The notes: a model not told the origin generated them from the sequence alone. A stretch of DNA of 64,000 nucleotides from Streptomyces canus (GCF_030816965.1 NZ_JAUSYQ010000002.1:5243501-5307500), one strand, 5' to 3'. Numbered from the stretch's first letter, positions 1 to 8,001 are shown. Made by a program: numbers and translations.

Positions 1-186
1 CTCCACCGCGTCCGCGACGCTGTCCCGCACGGCGGGGTCGGCGGCGAGTGGTGCCATCGTCGTCACGTACCGGCCCGTGTCGGCGAGGCCGTACGCCGCC
101 CAGGCCGCCACCGCGCCGAAGGGCACGAGCAGGCAGGCCAGCGCGATCAGGGCGGCCGACAGGGCGCCGCGGACACGGGAGGTCAC
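1..186 (-). CDS. Putative membrane protein, N-terminal part (cut by window edge)
   Basis: A GTG at 184-186 opens a reading frame that stays open to the window edge, giving the first 62 residues. They show a short basic start (VTSRVRGA), a hydrophobic segment around residues 7-30 rich in Ala, Leu and Val, then a soluble region containing GRYVTTMAPLAADPAVRD. This fits a single-pass or multi-pass Streptomyces membrane protein with its soluble domain outside the cell. The purine run GAAGG lies directly against the GTG, which is too close for a normal ribosome binding site, so the start is uncertain. The rest of the gene lies outside the window and no function can be assigned. Confidence 0.6.
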   Translation of the reverse strand, partial: MTSRVRGALSAALIALACLLVPFGAVAAWAAYGLADTGRYVTTMAPLAADPAVRDSVADAVE

Positions 187-331
187 CCTTCAAGGCAAAA
201 CGACGGCGGGCGGCCGCGCGAGCCGTGGAGCTGGGGATTCCGCCTTCCGGTGGAGGGTTCACCCGAACGGGTGTCTCATTGGATCAGGGGAGATCGGGAG
301 ATCGCCGACTGGAGCGTGGGATGAGGGAAGC

Positions 332-366
332 CGTGGACCCCGGCCATTTCCTGGCCGGGGTCCACG
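332..366 (-). terminator. Strong hairpin terminator
   Basis: A perfect 15-bp stem (332-346 pairing with 352-366) closes a 5-nt loop TTTCC, immediately after the stop codon of the minus-strand membrane protein at 375. There is no clear U tract, as is common in Streptomyces. It should end transcription of the 375-803 gene and could also work for the other strand. Confidence 0.8.
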
Positions 367-374
367 TGCGTCCG

Positions 375-803
375 CTAGCGGATCCGGTTTCCCTCGGCGT
401 CCTCGTGCGTGTAGTAGCGGTAGAAGAACACGACGAAGATCCCCGCCGCGACCGCCAGCGCCAGCGCCGTCGAGCGCAGCACGCTCTCTCCCGTCTGGCT
501 GTACAGGAACCCGACGGCCGCCCCGGCGAAACCGGACTTCACGGCCGAGTGGAGCTCCCGCTTCAGCAGGGGGGCGAACGTCGCCACGGCGATGCACAGC
601 ACGATGAACGCGATCGCCGTGACAAAGCCGAACAGCACGTTCCAGCCGGTGATCGGCCCGCCGTCACGGCGGTTCGCCGCGGCCCAGTAGCCGTAGACCA
701 GCCCGAGCACGACCGGGATGCCGTACCTCGCGGCCGTGTGCACCTTGGCGCTGAAGACATCGGGTGTCCGGGCGAATCCGCGTGCGGGTGCCGTATGAGC
801 CAT
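375..803 (-). CDS. Small multi-pass membrane protein, unknown function
   Basis: The 142-residue protein starts at ATG 801-803 (MAHTAPARGF), preceded by AGGAG with good spacing; longer versions of the frame lack a ribosome site. It has about four hydrophobic segments (roughly residues 28-43, 53-76, 87-97 and 108-126) separated by short polar loops, ending in a charged tail HEDAEGNRIR. No catalytic motif is visible. A strong hairpin follows the stop codon, so it is probably a single-gene transcript. I do not recognise a named family; an integral membrane protein of the cytoplasmic membrane is as far as the sequence goes. Confidence 0.75.
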   Translation of the reverse strand: MAHTAPARGFARTPDVFSAKVHTAARYGIPVVLGLVYGYWAAANRRDGGPITGWNVLFGFVTAIAFIVLCIAVATFAPLLKRELHSAVKSGFAGAAVGFLYSQTGESVLRSTALALAVAAGIFVVFFYRYYTHEDAEGNRIR

Positions 804-1029
804 GAGAGCACTCCTCTCTCTCCACCCCCCGATACACCCCCGCCTACCAGAGCACACCTGGGAAGGGGCCCTGGCAAGTCGAACGGCGGCGAGAAGCCCC
901 CGTGTTTCGCCGACCCGCTCTCCGACGAGAGGGCAGGAAAGGGACGTTTGCCGCCCTGGGAACTCCCCTTCGCGGCCGCAGCGGTTACCGTGCTGCCGTA
1001 AGTGATCGACGGGGGATGGGGAGGGACCG

Positions 1030-2187
1030 ATGCCCGGAACCGTGCTGCTGCTCGCCGCCTCACCGGTGGGCAAGAGCCGTCTGGTGGACGCGGCGTCCGT
1101 GCTTCCCGTCCTCGCGGCCGTGCCGCCCGCCGTGCTCTCCGGCACCGACACGGCCAATGTCGTGGAGCTCGCCGACCCCCTGGAACCGCAGGCCGTTCTG
1201 ACCCGGCTGCGCGCCGTCGCGGCCACGCCGGGCCCGCTCACCGTCTTCATCGCGGGCCAACTCGCCCTGGACCGCCGCCAGCACCTCCCCCACCTCGCGC
1301 TGGCCCGCACCACCCCGGCCACCGTGCGCTACACCGCGCTGCCCTGGCAGTGGATCCGCGAGGAGTTCCGGCTCCGTTCCCCGGGCTCGACGACGCTCCT
1401 GGTCGACCTGCACGCCGACGCGGAGGCGTGGGGCTGGCTGCGGACGCACGCACTCGACTCCGGGCGCAACAACGCGGTGTTCGGGCGGATCGCGCCGCCG
1501 CCCTCCCGGCGTACGGTGGCCGTGCCGGCGTACATGAAGACGATCGCGACGATCCTGCGCAGCGGATGGCGTCCGCCGGTCGAGCAGTTGCACCAGCAGG
1601 CGTTCACGAGGCTGGGCCCCGAGGCATACGGGGACGTGGTGCTCACGGTGCCGCCCGCACCGGTGGTCGTTCCCGGGGGCTTCGCCTCCAGGCCTCCGTA
1701 CCGGCCCGAGATGCCTCGTCCTCAAGCGCCGGACCGGCCGAAGGCACCCGACCGTCCTCAAGAAGACCCCCACGTCCAGATCACCGCCGCCGTCCAGGCC
1801 GGCCGGCACCAGGACGCCGACGCGCTCGCCCTGGCGCACGAGCAGGCCGCCACACGTGCGCACGGGGTGGCGTCCGAGCAGGCCCTGCACTGGTCGGAGG
1901 TGCGGGCGGACCTGGCGATGTTCGCGCGGGACTCGGCGCGCAGCTGCCGGATCTGGCTGACCGTGGCCGAGACGCGGCTGACCGCCGGGCAGAGCCCGGA
2001 TGCGCCGACCGTGGAGAAGGCCGTGGACCGCGCCCACCACCAGTGGGGGCAGGTCCGCGACAAGACCCAGGCCCAGGAACTCGGAGCCCTGCTCGCGCAG
2101 TTGCGCGCCCGCGTTCCCGGCCGTCGCCCGGGCGCCCTGGAGAACGTACGGAAGCAGCTGCGGGAGCTGCAGGCGACACCGTTCTAG
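1030..2187 (+). CDS. Conserved hypothetical protein with proline-rich linker
   Basis: A 385-residue protein with ATG at 1030 and the ribosome site GGGGAGG 5 bases before it. Residues 1-210 form an alpha/beta-looking N-terminal part starting PGTVLLLAASPVGKSRL; the GKS resembles but does not match a Walker A loop. A proline-rich stretch (about 211-250, with repeated APDRPK/Q) links it to a charged, probably helical C-terminal part that resembles tetratricopeptide-like helices (QAGRHQDADALALAHEQAA). No membrane segment or signal peptide is seen. It looks cytoplasmic and Streptomyces-specific. It converges on a decayed peptidase fragment. Function unknown. Confidence 0.75.
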   Translation: MPGTVLLLAASPVGKSRLVDAASVLPVLAAVPPAVLSGTDTANVVELADPLEPQAVLTRLRAVAATPGPLTVFIAGQLALDRRQHLPHLALARTTPATVRYTALPWQWIREEFRLRSPGSTTLLVDLHADAEAWGWLRTHALDSGRNNAVFGRIAPPPSRRTVAVPAYMKTIATILRSGWRPPVEQLHQQAFTRLGPEAYGDVVLTVPPAPVVVPGGFASRPPYRPEMPRPQAPDRPKAPDRPQEDPHVQITAAVQAGRHQDADALALAHEQAATRAHGVASEQALHWSEVRADLAMFARDSARSCRIWLTVAETRLTAGQSPDAPTVEKAVDRAHHQWGQVRDKTQAQELGALLAQLRARVPGRRPGALENVRKQLRELQATPF

Positions 2188-2330
2188 CAGGCGACACCGT
2201 TCTGGACGAGGTACGTCGGCGCCCCCGACACCAGCGTCCGCACTCCCGGCGCCACCGTCGACAGGTCCGGGGCGAAGTGCGGGCTGTGATTGCTGGGGAC
2301 GGCGTCGAACCTCTCCATCAGGTCCGCGCC
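2184..2330 (-). pseudogene. Remnant of an M20-family amidohydrolase C-terminus
   Basis: Reading the minus strand gives about 48 residues ending at TAG 2184-2186. They contain DAVPSNHSPHFAPD, the conserved C-terminal signature of Streptomyces M20-type amidohydrolases or peptidases, where the His belongs to the metal site. Only this tail is left: upstream of 2330 the same frame becomes low-complexity Arg/Pro sequence with no catalytic domain. The likely reading is a deleted gene whose last exon-sized fragment survives between the 1030 gene and the terB-like gene. The assignment relies on one motif, so it is moderate. Confidence 0.4.
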
Positions 2331-2569
2331 CGGCGCCGCCTCCCAGGTCGCGGCTGGGGTTGTGGCTGCTCGTCGGAGAGTGTGCGCGAGGTCGGGTTGG
2401 CTCGATCGGGTGATGGTCGGCTTCCGGGCCTCCCCGTCGCCTCTGGCCGTGGCCACATGGCCAGGTCGCGCAGGGCGGTGTCCATCAGCGGCCTCCGGCC
2501 GCGGGCCTCCCGGACCGGACCACGCGCGGGATGCGTGTCGCCGCCCCGGGGTCGAGCACGCCGGGGACC

Positions 2570-2607
2570 TGGGGGTACCTCCCACGCCCTTGAGGCAGCG
2601 GGGGAGC
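2570..2607. repeat. 38-bp palindromic dispersed repeat, copy 1
   Basis: This 38-bp block (starting TGGGGGTACCTCCCACG and ending GCGGGGGAGC) matches the block at 51199-51236 at 35 of 38 positions. Internally CTCCCACGCC can pair with the GGCAG-GGGGGAG end, so it can fold as a hairpin. This copy lies in the gene-poor region between the amidohydrolase remnant and the terB-like gene; the other copy interrupts tnpB. The pair looks like a small mobile or MITE-like palindrome. Confidence 0.7.
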
Positions 2608-2754
2608 GCCCAAGAGCCCGAACGTCCCGGGTGTCAGAACGCGGGGACCGCGGAGCGGCGGGCCATGTGCGGCTCGGTTGGCTTGGGGGAACCTTTACCC
2701 GGGCTCGGCCGTTGCCGGGGTGAGATCACTCAGACGAGTACCGAGGTGACGTCA

Positions 2755-3318
2755 ATGGCACTGTTCGACCGGCTCAAGGACCAGGCCAAGAACCTGCAGC
2801 AGCAGGCGCAGGGCGGGCGCGGCACGACGACCGGTGGGGCCGGACACGGCGGTTCGCGCGGCGGCTCTCGCGGTGGTTCGCGCGCTCAGCTCGTCGGTGT
2901 GCTGAAGACGCAGCTCGGCTCCCTCAAGACCGAGCTGAAGAGCGGCGCCTACCGGGACGCCAGCATGGCGATGTGCGCCCTGGTCGCGGCGGCGGACGGC
3001 CACGTGGACGCGTCCGAGATCCAGCAGATGGAGTCGCTGATCCTCGGCAACGAGGTGCTGCAGAACTTCCCGCCTGAGCAGCTGCGCACCCGCTTCCACA
3101 AGCATGTGGACCAGCTCACCCGCAACTTCCCGCAGGGCAAGGCGGAGGCGCTCCAGGAGATCGCCAAGGCCGCCAAGAAGCCCACCGAGGCGCGCGCGGT
3201 GATCCAGACCGGCATCGTCATCGCCGGTGCCGACGGTCACTTCTCCCAGGCGGAGCAGTCGATCCTGCGGGAGGCCTGCGCGACCCTGGGCCTGCAGCCC
3301 GCGGAGTTCCAGCTCTGA
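2755..3318 (+). CDS. TerB-family tellurite-resistance-like protein
   Basis: A 187-residue cytoplasmic protein starting at ATG 2755 with GAGGTGA upstream. Residues 1-45 are a polar, glycine-rich lead (QGGRGTTTGGAG, repeated RGGS), and residues 50-187 are the helical TerB domain. It shows the paired acidic metal-binding patterns typical of TerB: AAADGHVDASE around residues 80-90 and AGADGHFSQAEQ around 162-173. TerB proteins belong to the Ter membrane-associated stress systems with TerC and TerD; a TerD-type gene lies separately at 45.9 kb. Upstream in-frame extension exists but has no ribosome site. Confidence in the family is high, physiological role unknown. Confidence 0.88.
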   Translation: MALFDRLKDQAKNLQQQAQGGRGTTTGGAGHGGSRGGSRGGSRAQLVGVLKTQLGSLKTELKSGAYRDASMAMCALVAAADGHVDASEIQQMESLILGNEVLQNFPPEQLRTRFHKHVDQLTRNFPQGKAEALQEIAKAAKKPTEARAVIQTGIVIAGADGHFSQAEQSILREACATLGLQPAEFQL

Positions 3319-3339
3319 GGACCGCTTCCTCAGCCGGTC

Positions 3340-3513
3340 TCACTCCGACGAGGGCCGGGTGACCTGCTGGACCTGATCCGCCTGCTCGGCCGGTCGCTCC
3401 CCCGACGCCTTCGCCGGCCCCGCGTTGGCAGCCAGGACCAGTGTGGCCACGGCCACGACCGCGGCGACGAAACCCCTGGCGTAGCGCGCGGTGGTACTGG
3501 TGCGTTCGAGCAC
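3340..3513 (-). CDS. Small secreted or membrane-anchored protein (57 aa)
   Basis: A short frame on the minus strand starts at GTG 3511-3513, with GAGG six bases upstream, and ends TGA 3340-3342. The 57-residue product begins VLERTSTTARYARG, follows with a hydrophobic stretch FVAAVVAVATLVLAANAGPA and an Ala-x-Ala type cleavage site (PAKA), and ends in a polar tail rich in Gln and Glu. It therefore looks like a tiny exported peptide of about 25 mature residues. It is divergent from the XRE-TPR regulator at 3636 and the two share an operator-like inverted repeat, which suggests that the regulator controls it. No homologue is recognised. Confidence 0.6.
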   Translation of the reverse strand: MLERTSTTARYARGFVAAVVAVATLVLAANAGPAKASGERPAEQADQVQQVTRPSSE

Positions 3514-3555
3514 GGCGACCTCGCAGCGGTGGCGTGAGAACCCATGGCGGTGACA

Positions 3556-3579
3556 GCGTATTAAGCAGGGTTAATACGC
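3556..3579. promoter_or_regulatory. Inverted-repeat operator between divergent genes
   Basis: A perfect inverted repeat with 9-bp arms, GCGTATTAA and TTAATACGC, separated by GCAGGG, sits between the small secreted protein (start 3513) and the XRE-TPR gene (start 3636). A second overlapping inverted repeat uses GGTTAA (3569-3574) and TTAACC (3583-3588). AT-rich perfect palindromes are rare in this GC-rich DNA, so binding by the adjacent XRE regulator is the likely explanation. Confidence 0.65.
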
Positions 3580-3635
3580 CGTTTAACCTAGGGGCTGCGA
3601 GAGCCGAACGGCAAGAGGGGCTTGGGGAGTTGGCC

Positions 3636-4982
3636 ATGTCGGAGCGGGACGACCCGGGCGTCATCGGGCGACGGGTGCAGCAGCTGCGGGTCGAACGCGG
3701 GCTGACGCAGAAACAGCTGGCCGAACCGGCGTACACACCGGCCTACATCTCCACGTTGGAGTCCGGGCGGGTGCGCCCCTCCGACGACGCGCTCCGGCAT
3801 CTCGCCGACCGCCTCGGCGTCGGTTTCGAGGAACTGGCGACCGGCCGTCCGGCCCGTCTCGTCACCGATCTGCGCCTGCGCCTCACCGAGGCCCAGCGCA
3901 CCCTCGCCACCGGAGAGGCCGAGGAGTCCGCCGCGCAGTACGGCAGCCTGCTCGCCGAGGCCGAGGCGCTCGACCTCGCCGAGGTGCGCGCCGCCGCCCT
4001 GCTCGGACTCGGGGAGTGCGCCGTGGAGACGGGCGAACTCCGCGCCGCGCGCCAGTACTTCGAGCAGGCCGAGAAGGCCCTCGGCGACGACGTGCCCCTG
4101 CCCGCCCGCGTTCCCGCCCTGCGCGGACGCGCCCTCGCCCACTACCTCACCGGTGAACTCCGCTACTCCGTCTACCTGTTGGAATCCACCATCGACGAGC
4201 TCAACCGCGGTGGCCTCCACGACCCCGACGCGCTGCTCCTCCTGTACGCGAGCGCCATCGGCCCCTACATGGACATGGGCGCCCACGCCCGCGCCGCCCA
4301 GGCCGCCGAACTCGCCCTGGCGCTCGCCCCGCAGGCCGGCGACCCCGCCCTCGTCGCCCGGATGCACCGGTCCGTCGCCCGCACCCTGGTCGCCGAGGGC
4401 CGCCTCGCCGAGGCCGACGCCTCCCTCGCCAAGGCCGCCGAGCTCTACCGCCGGCTCCAGATCCGTACCGAGCTCGCCAACTGCCACTGGATGCGCGGAT
4501 ACGTCTACGCCCAGAACGGCGAACTGGAGCGTGCCGAGGACGAGTTGAGGCAGGCCCTCGACATGCTCTCCGCCAAGCGGGCCGCCCTCTACTCCAGCCA
4601 GGCCGCCGTCGAGCTCGCCGATGTGCTGCACCGGCGCGGCAAGTCCGACGAGGCCGCCGCCCTTCTCCACGACGTGCTCAGCGACCTCAGCTCCGAGCGC
4701 GGCGCCCTGCACTCCGCCGCCGCCCACCGCCTCCTCGGGATCATCGCCGAGGATGCCCGGGACACCGAGGCCGCCGAGGAGCACTACGTCCGCGCCCTGA
4801 GCCTCCTGGAGCGGGCCGGCGCCGCCGGTGACCTGGCCGACCTGTGCCGGCTGCTGGGCGATCTGCTGCGCCGTACGGGAAGAGTCGAGGCGGCACTGGA
4901 CGCGTACCGGACGGGCCTCGGACACCGTACGGCCCCCGGCACCACCACCCTCGGACCCGCACCCGCACAGCCTCCTCTGTGA
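3636..4982 (+). CDS. XRE-family regulator with TPR repeats
   Basis: A 448-residue protein starting at ATG 3636, with GGGGAG upstream. Residues about 8-68 form a lambda-repressor-type helix-turn-helix (IGRRVQQLRVERGLTQKQLA ... YISTLESGRVRPS). From about residue 90 to 435 there are consecutive tetratricopeptide helices with the usual Ala/Leu/Tyr pattern, for example GELRAARQYFEQAEKAL and GELERAEDELRQALDML. Such XRE-TPR proteins act as transcription regulators whose TPR part senses a peptide or protein ligand. A tiny secreted protein is encoded divergently with a shared palindrome, which would fit a peptide-sensing pair, though this is inference. Confidence 0.85.
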   Translation: MSERDDPGVIGRRVQQLRVERGLTQKQLAEPAYTPAYISTLESGRVRPSDDALRHLADRLGVGFEELATGRPARLVTDLRLRLTEAQRTLATGEAEESAAQYGSLLAEAEALDLAEVRAAALLGLGECAVETGELRAARQYFEQAEKALGDDVPLPARVPALRGRALAHYLTGELRYSVYLLESTIDELNRGGLHDPDALLLLYASAIGPYMDMGAHARAAQAAELALALAPQAGDPALVARMHRSVARTLVAEGRLAEADASLAKAAELYRRLQIRTELANCHWMRGYVYAQNGELERAEDELRQALDMLSAKRAALYSSQAAVELADVLHRRGKSDEAAALLHDVLSDLSSERGALHSAAAHRLLGIIAEDARDTEAAEEHYVRALSLLERAGAAGDLADLCRLLGDLLRRTGRVEAALDAYRTGLGHRTAPGTTTLGPAPAQPPL

Positions 4983-4987
4983 GGGGT

Positions 4988-5012
4988 CCGGGGCTGCGCG
5001 GGGTCGCCCCGG
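4988..5012 (+). terminator. Weak hairpin after the XRE-TPR gene
   Basis: CCGGGGC (4988-4994) can pair with GCCCCGG (5006-5012) over an 11-base loop, right after the stop codon at 4982. The stem is short and other pairings are possible, so it is only a candidate terminator. The remaining bases to 5256 hold no recognisable gene. Confidence 0.35.
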
Positions 5013-5256
5013 CGGCGGCGCTCGCCTTTGTCCGCGCCCCGTGGTGCGGGGCCTGTCCGGGGGCGTTCTGTACGCCGTAGGGACAGCGGGGGGTGCCGAT
5101 CCCGCCGTGCCCGTCCTGGGCGTTTCGCCCGATGGACGAGGGGTAGCCGGGCGGTGCCCCTGGGTGGGTGCGCCGTGAGAGGCGCCCCCCGCCCCGGTGA
5201 GCCCGCTCGGGGGCGATGACGGACAAGCCTCGCGCTGACCGAAGGAGGCGGTGGTC

Positions 5257-6558
5257 GTGCGGCCCACGGACGACCGCGGCGACACCCATGGCGATGAGCC
5301 GGGTCCGTTCCCCGGATCGGGCGGCGAAGCCGGAGCGTTCGCCGGACCGGACAGCGTTTCCGGCTCGTTCGGGACGCCGGGGGACGAACCGCGGCGGGCG
5401 GCGGAACGGGAAAATCGGGGCGGTCGGGAACGTCAGGACGAGCGGGACCGGGAGGCCGGCTACGAACGCCAGGTCGGGCGCCGACGGGAGGTTGGGCGCG
5501 AGCGGGAGTCTGGACGGGAGCGGGAGTCTGGACGGGAGCGGGAGTCTGGACGGGAGCGGGAGGTTGGGCGCGCCTTTGAAGCCGGTCACGCCCGCCAGGC
5601 CGGCCCCGGCCGTGAAGCCGGCCACCCCCGCGAGACCCGCCCCGACCGCGGGTCCGGCCCCGACGGTGAAGCCGGGCGCGCCTTTGAAGCCGGTCACCCC
5701 CGCCAGGCCGGCCCCGGCCGTGAAGCCGGCCACCCCCGCGAGACCCGCCCCGACCGCGGGTCCGGCCCGGGCGGTGAAGCCGGGCGCGCCCGTGAGGCCC
5801 GCCCCGACCGCGAGTCCGGCCCCGACGGTGAAGCCGGCCATGCGGGAGAGCCGGATCAGGTGCGGGTCTCCGACGTCATCGCGGAGGGGGTGCGGGGTGC
5901 CGACCCCGCGGAGATTCCGGGCAAGCTGTGCGTGGCCGCCGTCAGGCTGCTGCCGGTGGCCGATGCGAGCGTGTCGCTGCGCAGCAACGGCATGCCTGTC
6001 CAGCTCAGCGCCAGCAGCCCCCGGGCCGCGCATCTGTCGGACCTCCAGGCCACCCTGGGAGACGGGCCCTGTACGTCCGCCGCGGAGACCCGCGCCGCCG
6101 TGCTCGCCACCGATCTGACGTCCGGCCGGGACGCCGACCGCTGGCCGGTCTTCGCCCAGCAGGCCACCGCCGCCGGGGTACGGGCGGTGTACGCGATGCC
6201 GCTCGGCAACGACACCGTGTGCGTGGGCACCCTCGACCTCTACCGGGACGTCCCCGGCGAACTCACCCGGCGGGAGCTGCGCATCGCCGAGCTCGTGGCC
6301 AGTGTCATGACCGTGGCGCTGACGGCACTGCCCCGAGGGCAGGAGAACGGCCCCGAGGGCGACGACCTCTGGCTCAGTGGCCTGGCCAAAGCTCACGACG
6401 AGGTGTACCAGGCCGTCGGCATGATCATGGTTCAGCTGGGCGTCGACTCGGACGAGGCGCTGGCCCGGCTGCGCGCGGACGCCTTCGCGGACAGCCGCAC
6501 CGCGCTCGAGGTGGCGCACGACGTGGTCGGGCACCTGAAGCGGTTCGACCCGGACTGA
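5257..6558 (+). CDS. GAF-ANTAR RNA-binding regulator with repetitive N-terminus
   Basis: A 433-residue protein. GTG 5257 is chosen because GGAGG (5244-5248) lies 8 bases before it; GTG 5251 is only 2 bases away. Residues 1-195 are a low-complexity, charged Arg/Glu/Gly/Pro region built from DNA repeats (ERESGR units, then EAGHPRQAGPGR-like 12-residue units). Residues about 200-350 are a GAF domain, and 365-433 an ANTAR domain (DEVYQAVGMIMVQLGVDSDEALARL). ANTAR domains bind paired RNA hairpins and prevent transcription termination; GAF domains sense a small ligand. Most GAF-ANTAR proteins are about 240 residues, so this one has an unusually long disordered N-terminal extension. Confidence 0.85.
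   Translation: MRPTDDRGDTHGDEPGPFPGSGGEAGAFAGPDSVSGSFGTPGDEPRRAAERENRGGRERQDERDREAGYERQVGRRREVGRERESGRERESGRERESGREREVGRAFEAGHARQAGPGREAGHPRETRPDRGSGPDGEAGRAFEAGHPRQAGPGREAGHPRETRPDRGSGPGGEAGRAREARPDRESGPDGEAGHAGEPDQVRVSDVIAEGVRGADPAEIPGKLCVAAVRLLPVADASVSLRSNGMPVQLSASSPRAAHLSDLQATLGDGPCTSAAETRAAVLATDLTSGRDADRWPVFAQQATAAGVRAVYAMPLGNDTVCVGTLDLYRDVPGELTRRELRIAELVASVMTVALTALPRGQENGPEGDDLWLSGLAKAHDEVYQAVGMIMVQLGVDSDEALARLRADAFADSRTALEVAHDVVGHLKRFDPD
5503..5556. repeat. Three tandem 18-bp units in the GAF-ANTAR gene
   Basis: The unit CGGGAGTCTGGACGGGAG occurs three times without change at 5503-5520, 5521-5538 and 5539-5556. It adds multiples of six residues (RESGRE) to the N-terminal tail without changing frame. 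Exact identity suggests recent slippage. Confidence 0.9.
5566..5781. repeat. Two tandem 108-bp units in the GAF-ANTAR gene
   Basis: The block beginning GGGCGCGCCTTTGAAGCC at 5566 is repeated at 5674, a period of 108 bp (36 codons), with only a few substitutions. A partial third unit continues to about 5840. Within each unit there is a weaker 36-bp period giving 12-residue motifs such as EAGHPRETRPDR. It is coding and in frame. Confidence 0.88.
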
Positions 6559-6562
6559 CCGC

Positions 6563-7339
6563 TCAGATCTCCACCCGCCCCTGCTTCCTGATCTCCGTCA
6601 GCCGCTCGGCTCCCAGCTGTACGGCGGTCTGCGTGGCCTCCGTCTGTACGTTGCCGAAACCGCCGTTCGTCACGCTGATCGCGTCCTCCCCCACGCGGAC
6701 GGCGGCGACATCCAGTGTGAGCGTCGTCGGTTCATCGTCCGGAGACTGTCCGGTCAGCCACACCCGCAGCCCCTGCCGGGCGTTCCCCGCCTCCGGCAGC
6801 GGCGCCTCGGTGACCTGCACTCCGAAGACCATCCCCGTGGTCGTGGTGGCCCCGAACTGGGCGCACGTCCGCGGAAGGCCCTTCAGCCAGGCCAAGGTCT
6901 TGTCGATCTCCGCCGACGGACGCGCGAGCACCTGATACCGCATCTGCGCCTTGTTCCACTCGTCGTCCATGCCGACGACCGCACGGGGCTGGGCATCGGC
7001 CCCGAACAGCTCGTCCGCGTACAGCGCGTCGAGCAGCCGCTGACACTCCCGCCGGTCGGCCTTCGCCTTCAGCACCCCGTCGTGCCAGGTGGCCACCCCC
7101 TGGGTCGGCGTCCAGGGCTCACCGAGGTCCACGTCGGTGACGAGCGCGGCCTGTGCCATGGCCTCGGTGAGGGCGGAGGAGGGGGCAGCGGACTTTTTCG
7201 GGGACGGCGGGGGCGCGCTCGTGGGCCGCGTGATCGGCGGCTTGGGAGCGGTGGGCGGGGTGGACAGGGCGGAACAGGCGGTGGCGGCGAGGAGCCCACA
7301 GAGGGCGAGAGCGCAGGCGGCGGCGCGGGGAGGGGTCAT
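6563..7339 (-). CDS. Putative lipoprotein
   Basis: A 258-residue exported protein starting at ATG 7337-7339 (MTPPRAAACALALCG). The first 23 residues are a signal peptide ending LLAATAC, a weak lipobox with Cys as the probable lipidated residue; a Thr/Pro/Ser-rich linker follows. The remaining globular part (about residues 55-258) resembles PknH-like sensor-domain lipoproteins in layout, but no certain motif is seen. GGAGG is one base from the ATG; GTG 7370-7372 is an alternative start giving 11 more residues. The stop codon almost abuts the GAF-ANTAR stop, so the two are convergent. Confidence 0.72.
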   Translation of the reverse strand: MTPPRAAACALALCGLLAATACSALSTPPTAPKPPITRPTSAPPPSPKKSAAPSSALTEAMAQAALVTDVDLGEPWTPTQGVATWHDGVLKAKADRRECQRLLDALYADELFGADAQPRAVVGMDDEWNKAQMRYQVLARPSAEIDKTLAWLKGLPRTCAQFGATTTTGMVFGVQVTEAPLPEAGNARQGLRVWLTGQSPDDEPTTLTLDVAAVRVGEDAISVTNGGFGNVQTEATQTAVQLGAERLTEIRKQGRVEI

Positions 7340-7421
7340 GCCTCCAGTGATCACCGGGTTTGCGGAGGTCACCAGTGGTCCGGGCCGTATGGGTTACGCA
7401 GTATCCGGCGTCGTGCCGCGT

Positions 7422-7994
7422 CTACGCACCCTGTCCGCCGACGAGGGCGGTCGCCTCCTCGCAGGCGACCCCGATCGGGTCGGCGAAGACGCGCAGCCCG
7501 TGGGCGACCAGTGCACCCTCGTGGAGGAGCATGAGCGTGCGGGCCTGATCGGGGGCCAGGTCGGTGAAGAGGCGGAGCATCCACGCCTTCTGGCCGGTGA
7601 TGATCGCGTACGCCGGATGGGCGGGGTCGCTGATCTCGGCGTGGGCGTTGACCATGCTGCACCCCTTGGGGCTGTTGTCGTCCATCCACTCCCGAGAGGC
7701 GTCGAAGACCGCGCGAACCCGGTCGACGGCCCCGGGCCCCGCCGCCTCCAGCCGCTCCATGACATACGTCCGCCAGCGTTCGTCCCGGTCGGCGAGGTAT
7801 TCCACGACGATCTGCTCCTTGGAGCCGAACCGGTCGTAGAGCGTCTTCTTCGTCACCCCGGCCTCGGCGGCGATCAGGTCCACGCCGACCGCGTGGATGC
7901 CTCGCTCGTAGAACAGCCGGGACGCCGCCGCGAGGGCGCGCCGCGCACCCGGGGTCATGCTGATCCGCCGGACCTGCTGTGTACTGTCTCCCAC
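7422..7994 (-). CDS. TetR-family transcriptional regulator
   Basis: About 190 residues from GTG 7992-7994, or 178 from ATG 7956-7958. Residues 15-62 hold the TetR helix-turn-helix (ALAAASRLFYERGIHAVGV, IAAEAGVTKKTLYDRFGSKE), followed by an all-helical ligand-binding part. It is divergent from an EamA-type exporter and the shared promoter region carries two copies of a palindromic operator, the usual arrangement for a repressor that controls itself and an exporter. The -10-like TATAGT of its own promoter lies inside the operator. The start codon is uncertain because neither candidate has a well-placed ribosome site. Confidence 0.87.
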   Translation of the reverse strand: MGDSTQQVRRISMTPGARRALAAASRLFYERGIHAVGVDLIAAEAGVTKKTLYDRFGSKEQIVVEYLADRDERWRTYVMERLEAAGPGAVDRVRAVFDASREWMDDNSPKGCSMVNAHAEISDPAHPAYAIITGQKAWMLRLFTDLAPDQARTLMLLHEGALVAHGLRVFADPIGVACEEATALVGGQGA

Positions 7995-8001
7995 TCTCCC
8001 G

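Noticed and set aside
1002..2723. A 573-residue plus-strand frame overlapping the 1030-2187 gene
   Set aside because: Arg/Pro/Gly-rich shadow in another frame; the 1030 frame has the ribosome site and normal composition.
2290..2754. N-terminal extension of the TerB-like protein
   Set aside because: In-frame but Arg/Pro-rich, crosses the dispersed repeat and has no ribosome site; ATG 2755 has GAGGTGA and starts the conserved part.
5503..5840. CRISPR-like array
   Set aside because: The repeats are contiguous tandem units with no spacers, in coding frame, and no cas genes are present.
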